Shown: one piece after another, positions 8,601 to 13,917 of the stretch
How positions within the stretch are numbered: the stretch's first letter is position 1
Layout: every line of letters starts with the position of its first letter
Source: Planctomycetota bacterium
Lineage (GTDB): Bacteria > Planctomycetota > Planctomycetia > Pirellulales > Pirellulaceae
Assembly (NCBI GenBank): GCA_029259935.1
Contig: JAJDEH010000185.1
Location: 1 to 13,917, forward strand
Length of the DNA: 13,917 bases
Direction: 5' to 3'
Made by a program: the position numbers and the translations under genes
The notes under the pieces: generated by a model
What the model saw: only the letters and a program-made list of their open reading frames with translations
The model's database searches: none
What the model was told of the DNA's origin: nothing

Positions 8601-9142
8601 TCGCATCTCTGTTTGGAAACAAGGCGACCGTCTTAATCAACGAGAACGCGTCGGAGTCGAAAGTCAATTCGGCGCTGCGAGGCCGGCGGTATTTGCACTT
8701 TGCCACGCATGGATTGATCGACTCGCATAATCCGTTTGAATCGGCGCTGGTGCTTTCCGCGCCGGGACCGGATTCACGCGAGGACGGATTTCTGGAAGCA
8801 TCGGAGATCTTGGAAAATCCCGCTTTCTCGGGTGCCGAGTTAGTGACCCTGTCGGCTTGCGAATCGGGCCTAGGTCTGGTTCAGGGCGGCGAAGGGGTGC
8901 TTGGTTTGACGTGGGCGTTTCTGGCGGCCGGAAACCGGGGCGTCGTCTCGAGCCTGTGGAGCGTTAATGACACCGCGACGGCGGAATTGATGGTCGGCCT
9001 GTATCGCGAACTGGCCAACGGCCGCAACAAAGCCGAAGCCTTGCGGTTGGCTGCATTGAAGGTGCGAGCCGACCCGAAAACGTCGCACGCCGCGTATTGG
9101 GCCGCGTTTCAATTCACCGGCGATTGGTCCATCAAGCACTAA
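5681..9142 (+). CDS. TPR-repeat protein with C-terminal CHAT (caspase-like) protease domain
   Basis: A 1153-residue protein from ATG 5681, with GGAG 9 bases upstream. The N-terminus (MTNLITASLLAMVCAVADA) is hydrophobic but has no basic residue, so export is uncertain. Most of the protein is helical with TPR-like repeats, clearest at about 163-195, 345-445, 608-640 and 664-690. The C-terminal CHAT domain runs from about 785 to 1150. It includes ICPDGPLNVLPFALLED near 872-888, catalytic H1010 in HFATHG, catalytic C1060 in LSACESG, and then GEGVLGLTWAFLAAGNRGVV and the closing AAYWAAFQFTGDW. Both members of the His-Cys dyad are present, so protease activity is expected. CHAT is a clan CD peptidase fold related to separase and caspases; partners are recognised through the TPRs in well-studied cases such as Craspase and gasdermin-linked defence. 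The nearest neighbour is the CPBP protease; no gasdermin, Cas or toxin gene is visible nearby. The pilin-like gene converges with it after 73 bases. Confidence 0.93.
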   Translation: MTNLITASLLAMVCAVADADRTELKDDLVAMSSTAADADAAGRHAERCEQIWATIERLPPRERAVWRNTFTAALSGHLHIEKKDDDAPSRVASIKYYRALFAALSNGAAPGLANRIKHALAVSIDRHASRMPPDRRKPLKDEAARLQTEAASYFQDAGDRVMLAMTLGDLGLLYFTTGDADQATPAQEKAVRLYESLPESFLETVDLELQQDVNERVAGWAKRGYSRQSEVYLLLALTNYNAGLEDPELAREAIHLYAESLRVGFVHQNTTAVNNASALLIQRNLGDQTGKARRIRHLFRILNWLPDTESNPHWHDREITKTEQAVNWIHARVRHYLGEFYAQTGQILLARHNFNEAEAKARKLEDGSILPLVLYSLAESWADLGVTDEALRSARQALDAHPLLNRRANILLLMGRVCQRQGDFDRAQDYHRWALDLFVKPGSFNVNAKDLAVMARIRRASALMQMKQGRVAEGLDALGEAANIAAIESPASALEMQLDRLLAAHWIAATDRYAPSVEVVQALDADSVSPYQSLAMTRGPNFSKTVKLVQPKPNGRRPVSTEPLALSAGQIQHIRSALRQRSELDTSEVAEETLKGIAKLQKRSGQGPAPGYDLARFAIVQGDFDAAAKHLTEELDVEWRTSGMNLDPTLGIESPEQVQRTHHLGAVVAARQGKLERALQVLDMSRHRALWQVHSSRQHVWERLDPKQRIDAARLDDARTSAGRLARQLSRRAAADPRFGNAFKQAQQQLLEAEAEWRSFTQEIHKTYQVETPSMRPLRTQDLKDLLPEKSVVLSFSVGDYETCVVTAARRGESVEYGSQVLPIRRHELGALVNALRMGCSRREGRYRLLARELYRVLIAPLQDRMADAELLVICPDGPLNVLPFALLEDQRGVPLLERYPIAVVPSLALLKRLRDTKSEEREGALLVGLQQFNNRVWVPSSYASQLDASSVAELLPQYQLSDLRQTKSEVERIASLFGNKATVLINENASESKVNSALRGRRYLHFATHGLIDSHNPFESALVLSAPGPDSREDGFLEASEILENPAFSGAELVTLSACESGLGLVQGGEGVLGLTWAFLAAGNRGVVSSLWSVNDTATAELMVGLYRELANGRNKAEALRLAALKVRADPKTSHAAYWAAFQFTGDWSIKH

Positions 9143-9215
9143 CAGGTTTGGTTCTGCCGCCTTGGCAAGCGAATGTTCGAGACCTTCCGCGACGCTGTCC
9201 GAAATTCAATATGGA

Positions 9216-10706
9216 TTACGGTTCGTGTTCCCAACGCAAGACCTCCCATTGGAGCCCGACGACGCTGTCGTGAACATCGTAGACCGGATTGCCCTGACGG
9301 TGCCAATGGTACGCCACGTCGCTCGGGTCGGGACGAATGAGGACCGCGGGTGCGTGTGAGAGGCCTCGAAATCTCATGAACTCAGGGAGAAAGGTGTACG
9401 GACCACTGGCCAACCATGTGTCATACGCGTCAGGCCAGTCGACGTTTTCCCATTCCGTGCGTTCCTGAATGTGTAGCTCGTTGGAGACGATCATTCGTCC
9501 CGTAATGCTAAACGAATGGTGCACGGACGCGGGTTTGAAATTCGTATTGTTAAACACGGCCACCAGCCCGGTGATCGCACCGGTGGCACCTGGCTCGACG
9601 ATGAACGACTTGCAAGTCAAGGCGGGCAACTGATTGGCGGCGGTGGTTGCTCTCAACGGCATCAGATCAACCGGCCGGATCAACAGATTCGTGCCGCGGA
9701 CCGTGACGTCGTCCTTGACGAACAGCGTTCCGTGAATCGACACGTTGTCTCGGATCTCGAGCGGCGAGTCGCAGTAGAAAATACCCAGTGGATTGGTCAG
9801 CGCACTCGGCTCCAACGAAGTGTCTTGCAATGTATTCGGCAGGGGCTCAATTTGATACTCGGGCCCGCCTGGGTAGATCTGATACGTTGCCATGCTGGAC
9901 GGCTTCGACCAGTCGGACGAGAACGGTTGGCGACTGTGATGTTGTGCGACGACTCCCATCCAGGGGAGTCTGGTAGTCGCGGAGGCATTGTCGGTAGCGT
10001 TCAGGTGGACTGGACCGTCGAACGGCCGGTAGTCATCCCTGCCAAACCACAACATGAGACCGAGATCCCAAAGATACTGGCCGAGTACATCCGCGCGGTC
10101 CGGATAGGCCTCCGCGACACGCAGGCGGCCCTGAGAGCGGACGCGGCCTTCGATTCTGCAAGGCAGTTCGATTTGCATTTCCTTGTCACCGCCCTGCCAT
10201 AGCGTGTACTGCAGGAATTGCGTCCAATCGGTCGGTTCCGGGGAAAGCTTCCCCGGATCCAGTTCGACCACGACCTGCGTGACATAGGATGAACGATTGC
10301 CGTTGTTCGCCGGATCGGTTGAGTAGCCGGTCGACGTCACCGTGACCCGATACGGGAGTCGGTCGTAGTCCGCGTCACCTTCCGACAACGACGAATCGCC
10401 TGCGGCGTACGCTACTTGAAACGAATCATTTTGAGTCAGCGGAGAAGAGAACGAAGTGCCAACTCCCTGCCAACTGGTTTCATGCAGCTTTCTAAGTCCC
10501 ACGGCGATGCCGGTCATCGCCGCTTGTCGCGCTTCGATCTTTCGCCGTGTGTTGCCTTGGATTTGAGCCGAGGTTAGCTGGGTCCTCAGCATGGCGTAGG
10601 ACGTCGCCAGAGCAATGGCCAGTAGGGCCATGACCACGACCAGCGTGTAGCCATGCCGTGGTCCGCGCCGACGGAGATCGGGCGGCAATTTTCGTTTTGA
10701 TATCAT
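9216..10706 (-). CDS. PilX-like/pilin-like membrane-anchored protein
   Basis: A 496-residue protein from ATG 10706, preceded by GAGG about 8 bases upstream; in-frame codons upstream of this ATG look non-coding. The N-terminus is MISKRKLPPDLRRRGPRHG, then YTLVVVMALLAIALATSYAM: a basic leader, Gly19 before Tyr20, and one hydrophobic helix, as in type IV prepilins and PilX/GspK-like minor components. The usual Glu5 of the mature pilin is absent (Val24). After the helix comes QARQAAMTGIA-like sequence typical of pseudopilin stalks, then a long beta-rich ectodomain with a short repetitive stretch (SPLEIRDNVSIHGTLFVKDD then VTVRGTNLLIRPV) resembling beta-solenoid turns. It probably sits in the inner membrane with its bulk outside, possibly as part of a type II secretion or pilus machine. 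No other pilus gene is adjacent. Family assignment is by architecture only. Confidence 0.75.
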   Translation of the reverse strand: MISKRKLPPDLRRRGPRHGYTLVVVMALLAIALATSYAMLRTQLTSAQIQGNTRRKIEARQAAMTGIAVGLRKLHETSWQGVGTSFSSPLTQNDSFQVAYAAGDSSLSEGDADYDRLPYRVTVTSTGYSTDPANNGNRSSYVTQVVVELDPGKLSPEPTDWTQFLQYTLWQGGDKEMQIELPCRIEGRVRSQGRLRVAEAYPDRADVLGQYLWDLGLMLWFGRDDYRPFDGPVHLNATDNASATTRLPWMGVVAQHHSRQPFSSDWSKPSSMATYQIYPGGPEYQIEPLPNTLQDTSLEPSALTNPLGIFYCDSPLEIRDNVSIHGTLFVKDDVTVRGTNLLIRPVDLMPLRATTAANQLPALTCKSFIVEPGATGAITGLVAVFNNTNFKPASVHHSFSITGRMIVSNELHIQERTEWENVDWPDAYDTWLASGPYTFLPEFMRFRGLSHAPAVLIRPDPSDVAYHWHRQGNPVYDVHDSVVGLQWEVLRWEHEP

Positions 10707-10750
10707 GCGCACAACCTCGATCACGCCTCGTAAACGGCTACTCTTTTTGA

Positions 10751-10756
10751 AGTATA
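10751..10756 (-). promoter_or_regulatory. possible -10 element of the pilin-like gene
   Basis: On the minus strand TATACT lies 44 bases upstream of ATG 10706, a good match to a -10 hexamer. No -35 is recognisable at 16-18 bases, so this is suggestive only. Confidence 0.25.
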
Positions 10757-10981
10757 GTCCGCCTTCCCAACGGGCTCGGTTGCGGTGGCCCTCTGGAATT
10801 ACCCTCAATCTCGATACAACCGGCCCGATTACGTCAACCGACCGTGGATCACTCGGCCGAAAGGGCTTTCGCGCCGTGTGGGTTAGTCATCCCTTCAACC
10901 TGGTTCCGGTTCCGCCTGCTAACTCGTCACCCGGCCTGCCAAGCCTTGTTGCGGTTGTTTTCCATCTTGTTTGAAAAACGC

Positions 10982-10988
10982 TGTAACA
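10982..10988 (+). promoter_or_regulatory. TGTAACA motif, possible ECF-type -35 element
   Basis: TGTAACA, 87 bases before the kinase start, resembles the AAC-containing -35 sites of ECF sigma factors. The kinase itself starts with an anti-sigma-like zinc-binding segment, which makes ECF control attractive. No clear -10 partner is visible, so this is a weak call. Confidence 0.18.
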
Positions 10989-11074
10989 TCCGGAGCGGAT
11001 TCGCGCCTAGACAATCGGGGCGGTGTTCCGCGAAGTGAACCGATTATGGGCAAGCCGATTGTGAAGGAGCTGTC

Positions 11075-13917
11075 ATGCAGTCCGTTGATGTTCTTGAGTG
11101 TCCGCAACCCAAGGTTCTGAAGCAGTTTTTGCAGGCGGAACTGCGGGAAGATCGAGCTAGCTGCATTGACTCGCACGTCGCCCATTGCACGGTTTGCCAG
11201 GAGGTACTCGAAAGCCTCCTTGAGGACGTGGGCGGATGCAGCGAGATTGAACGCTTATTGAAAGAGCAAGCGGGCACCCTCTACAAGCCACTTCCCGATT
11301 CCATCGGAGGCTATCGAATTCTGGGTAAGTTGGGCCAGGGCTCTTTTGGGATCGTCTACCACGCCTACGACGACGGGCTGGACCGCGCGGTGGCCATCAA
11401 GGCACCGCATGCCTCGGTCGTCCAAGCCGTGGGCGGCGTCGAAACGTATCTCAAGGAAGCGCGAATGCTCGCGCGCCTCGACCATCCGAACATCGTTCAC
11501 ATTTACGAGGCCAAGCCAGATGGCAACGGCTCTTGCTATTTGGTATCGCAGCTTATCGACGGATGCAGCCTTGATGCCTGTCTAGCCGATCGACGACTGG
11601 AACTCGAACAGGCGGTCGAATTGGTTGCGGCCATCGCCGACGCGTTGCAACACGCGCACGAGCAAGGCATTGTTCATCGCGACGTCAAGCCGGCCAACAT
11701 CCTATTAGATGCCAAAGGGCGTCCGTATCTTGCCGATTTCGGTTTGGCGCTGAAAGAAGAGGACATTGGCCGCGGGGCCGGTTTCCTGGGGACGCCCGCT
11801 TACATGAGCCCCGAACAAGCTCGGGGCGACGGACATCGGGTCGACGGCCGCACCGACATTTTCAGCCTGGGTGTCGTACTCTACAAATTGCTGACCGGCA
11901 GACGGCCGTTTCTCGCCGAAACGATCGAGGATCAAATGAACTTGATCGTTCATGTCGACGCTCCGTCCGTCCGGCAAAAGGACCGTTCAATTCCTCGCGA
12001 ACTGGATCGAATTTGTGCGAAAGCACTTGCCCGCGCCGTGTCAGAACGATATCGCTCGGCCAGTGACATGGTGGACGATCTCAATGCCTGGTTGAACAGC
12101 CAGCGACAAGGTGTGTGTCCAGGAAGGCGGCCTGTCACTCGGTTCGAAGGCATTCCGAGAATTCATGATCAGTGGCTTTCTTTCGCCGACGAACCGTCCG
12201 TAACGATTGACTTGCAAAAAACGACGGGCGGGGCGGGGCAAAGCCATTCCACGCTGGAAGACAAACGGTCAATTGGCGGCTTCCAACTTAGGACTCGTCT
12301 AGGAAGCGGCGGAATGGGCACCGTGTATCGTGCTTGGCAGCCGTCCGCCGAACGCGAAGTCGCCTTGAAGTGTATCAGCCTGAGTGACAGTACGTCTCAA
12401 ACCCGGTTCGCAACGGAAATTCTGGCTCTTGGAAAAGTCGAGCATCCCAATCTGGTGAGTGTGTATACGTCGGGCGTCGACGCCAGCCGGTTCTACTTTG
12501 CGATGGAACTGGTCGAAGGCACGAGCGTCAGCAATCTTCTACGACATCTTCCTCCCGCAACATCCGACCTGCTGAACGATGACCGCTGGCAAGACGCGGT
12601 AGGCCGTGCCGCCGACGAAGCCCGCGCCGCGGAACGGCGGTTGGAAGATCTCATCGACGACGAGCCGTTGCCCAACGGGGACAACGAGCCGCCGGATACT
12701 TTCGACGTGGCGGAAGGCGAATCTCACGGATCGGATGCTTACGTTCGACGGGTTGCCGCAATCATCCATGACATTGCCTTGGCGGCCGAAGCGCTGCACG
12801 AAAACGGAGTCATTCATCGCGACATTAAACCTGACAACATCCTGCTGGCTCGAGATGGAAAACGGGCCGTGCTGATGGACTTGGGCATCGCCAAACTGAC
12901 GCAGGATGACGACGGACGCGTGACGCGCACGCGGCAGTTCGTCGGTAGCCTGCGGTACGCCAGTCCCGAACAGTTGATTGATTCGGGCCTGGTCGACCAC
13001 CGAACCGACGTCTACAGCTTGGGTGCCACGTTGTGGGAAATGCTGGCTCTGCGGCCGATTTATGGAATCGACGAGGAACTGAGCGACTCGCGGGCCATGC
13101 TAAGAATCGAGATCGAAGAACCCGATCCCGTCCACAAATACAACCGGGCCGTACCGCTGGATGTGCAGGCGATCATCCAGAAGTGTTTGGAGAAGAATCC
13201 GCAACATCGCTATGCGAGCGCCGCCGAGCTGGCCGAGGATTTGAATTGCTGGCTGCAAGGCCAGCCCGTCAAGGCTCGACCGGTGGGCCCGGTCACGCGG
13301 TTCTTCCGCCGTTTCCGTCGCAGGCCCCTCGCGCCCACGCTGACGTTGACGATCGTCATGCTGGGCATCGCTTTATTCGCCGCGCTAGTTCCGTGGCCTG
13401 AGCCGCGCTCGCCGGAAATTCGCGTCGGTATCAAGCCGTGGGTGGGTTTCTCACCGCTGGTGGTCGCCTCTGAAATGGACTTGTGTGAAGGCGTCGACCT
13501 AAAACTCGTGCCGGTCCGCAATACCACGGACGTTCGGCAACGGATATTGTCACGGGAATTGGACATGGCACCCTATCTTGTTGATTCGCATGCCTTGGCT
13601 CGAGCGACGCGCACGCCGGCCAAGGTGGTCTTGCAGCTCGACGTATCGCTAACCGCGGACGCCGTCGTCGCCCGTCGGGGGATCGATTCGTTTTCCGACC
13701 TGAAGGGCAAACGCATTGCCTACATGCATCACGAGGCACCGCATTTCCTGCTGCTCTCGTTGTGCGACCAGCATGGGCTCGACACGGGCGACTTTCAGCA
13801 TGTGAGGGCTGAAACCGCCAAGGAAGCGGTCGACGTGTTCATCGCGGACATGGCGGACGCGGTCGTCAGTTACGAGCCGTTCTTAACGACCGCGCTGGCC
13901 CGGCCCGGCGCGCGCCG
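11075..13917 (+). CDS. tandem Ser/Thr protein kinase fused to a periplasmic solute-binding-type sensor (3'-incomplete)
   Basis: An open frame of 947 codons from ATG 11075 (AGGAG 5 bases upstream) that runs off the right edge. The N-terminus (1-60) has H34-x3-C38-x2-C41, like the zf-HC2 zinc motif of anti-sigma factors. Kinase 1 (about 80-345) is complete: glycine loop 87-92 (GQGSFG), K109, H201-R202-D203, D221-F222-G223, and a SPE motif. A linker follows. Kinase 2 (about 402-730) has GSGGMG 410-415, K432, HRD 581-583, and D602-L603-G604 in place of DFG; an acidic insert (about 493-555) sits before its catalytic loop. An arginine-rich stretch (RFFRRFRRRP) precedes a single transmembrane helix (about 752-773). 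After it comes a domain beginning IRVGIKPWVGFSPLVVASE, with SFSDLKGKRIAYMHHEAPHF, as in NMT1/THI5/SsuA substrate-binding proteins. I infer a receptor with cytoplasmic kinases and an extracytoplasmic ligand-binding domain. Both kinases should be active, since all key residues are kept. Confidence 0.95.
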   Translation, partial: MQSVDVLECPQPKVLKQFLQAELREDRASCIDSHVAHCTVCQEVLESLLEDVGGCSEIERLLKEQAGTLYKPLPDSIGGYRILGKLGQGSFGIVYHAYDDGLDRAVAIKAPHASVVQAVGGVETYLKEARMLARLDHPNIVHIYEAKPDGNGSCYLVSQLIDGCSLDACLADRRLELEQAVELVAAIADALQHAHEQGIVHRDVKPANILLDAKGRPYLADFGLALKEEDIGRGAGFLGTPAYMSPEQARGDGHRVDGRTDIFSLGVVLYKLLTGRRPFLAETIEDQMNLIVHVDAPSVRQKDRSIPRELDRICAKALARAVSERYRSASDMVDDLNAWLNSQRQGVCPGRRPVTRFEGIPRIHDQWLSFADEPSVTIDLQKTTGGAGQSHSTLEDKRSIGGFQLRTRLGSGGMGTVYRAWQPSAEREVALKCISLSDSTSQTRFATEILALGKVEHPNLVSVYTSGVDASRFYFAMELVEGTSVSNLLRHLPPATSDLLNDDRWQDAVGRAADEARAAERRLEDLIDDEPLPNGDNEPPDTFDVAEGESHGSDAYVRRVAAIIHDIALAAEALHENGVIHRDIKPDNILLARDGKRAVLMDLGIAKLTQDDDGRVTRTRQFVGSLRYASPEQLIDSGLVDHRTDVYSLGATLWEMLALRPIYGIDEELSDSRAMLRIEIEEPDPVHKYNRAVPLDVQAIIQKCLEKNPQHRYASAAELAEDLNCWLQGQPVKARPVGPVTRFFRRFRRRPLAPTLTLTIVMLGIALFAALVPWPEPRSPEIRVGIKPWVGFSPLVVASEMDLCEGVDLKLVPVRNTTDVRQRILSRELDMAPYLVDSHALARATRTPAKVVLQLDVSLTADAVVARRGIDSFSDLKGKRIAYMHHEAPHFLLLSLCDQHGLDTGDFQHVRAETAKEAVDVFIADMADAVVSYEPFLTTALARPGAR

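Larger units (their letters stand above)
10707..11074. other. divergent intergenic region between the pilin-like and kinase genes
   Basis: 368 bases without a supportable gene. They separate the divergent pilin-like and kinase genes and must hold both promoters. TTTGAAAAACGCTGTAACAT at 10970-10989 is the most motif-like stretch on the kinase side. AGGAG at 11065-11069 is the kinase ribosome binding site, 5 bases before ATG 11075. No RNA structure or repeat stands out. Confidence 0.5.

Noticed and set aside
9143..9215. Terminator between the convergent CHAT and pilin-like genes
   Set aside because: Only a 4-bp TGCC/GGCA stem without a T-run is visible, which is not enough to call a terminator.
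9516..10202. 228-residue plus-strand frame opposite the pilin-like gene
   Set aside because: No domain or signal; the minus-strand frame has a convincing start, Shine-Dalgarno and membrane helix.
12539..13000. 153-residue minus-strand frame within the kinase gene
   Set aside because: It overlaps the catalytic loop of kinase 2 on the other strand and shows no protein-like features.
1..13917. CRISPR array or other tandem-repeat array
   Set aside because: No regularly spaced repeats were found on reading through the window.

Overview
The window looks like chromosome from a planctomycete, probably of the Pirellula/Blastopirellula type. The reasons are moderate-to-high GC, large secreted proteins of unknown function, a CHAT/TPR protein, and a very large Ser/Thr kinase with an anti-sigma-like N-terminus and a C-terminal sensor region. 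The lineage is inferred from style and gene content; no phylogenetic marker other than one tRNA is present.

Layout. (1) Positions 1-2320 are accessory or decayed DNA: an intact IS1182-type transposase (3-1610), a broken piece of the signal recognition particle gene ffh (about 1737-2006), and an unassigned minus-strand reading frame (1986-2231). All of this lies just beyond the 3' end of a tRNA-His gene (2321-2395, minus). (2) Positions 2527-4141 hold two minus-strand genes for exported proteins. One is a secreted protein with an EF-hand-like motif, whose frame is interrupted by an in-frame TGA and then continues for 50 plausible codons. The other is a DUF3365/Tll0287-like single-haem c-type cytochrome. 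(3) Positions 4402-9142 hold two plus-strand genes: a CPBP/CAAX-type intramembrane protease and a 1153-residue TPR-CHAT (caspase-like) protein. (4) Positions 9216-10706 (minus) encode a pilin-like/PilX-like membrane-anchored protein, convergent with the CHAT gene. (5) From 11075 to the right edge runs an open, incomplete plus-strand gene of at least 947 codons. It encodes a zf-HC2-like zinc-binding N-terminus, two complete protein kinase domains in tandem, one transmembrane helix, and the start of an NMT1/SsuA-type periplasmic substrate-binding domain.

How it may work together. The clearest functional unit is the kinase. Its architecture suggests a one-protein receptor in which a small molecule is sensed outside the cytoplasmic membrane and the signal goes to two cytoplasmic kinase domains, possibly coupled to an ECF sigma factor through the zinc-binding head. 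The CPBP protease and CHAT protein are neighbours on one strand and could form a proteolytic pair, but the 172-base gap and a possible separate promoter make that tentative. The remaining genes look like independent cell-envelope functions.

The most checkable surprises are the in-frame TGA (selenocysteine, readthrough or pseudogene) and the double-kinase/solute-binding-protein fusion.
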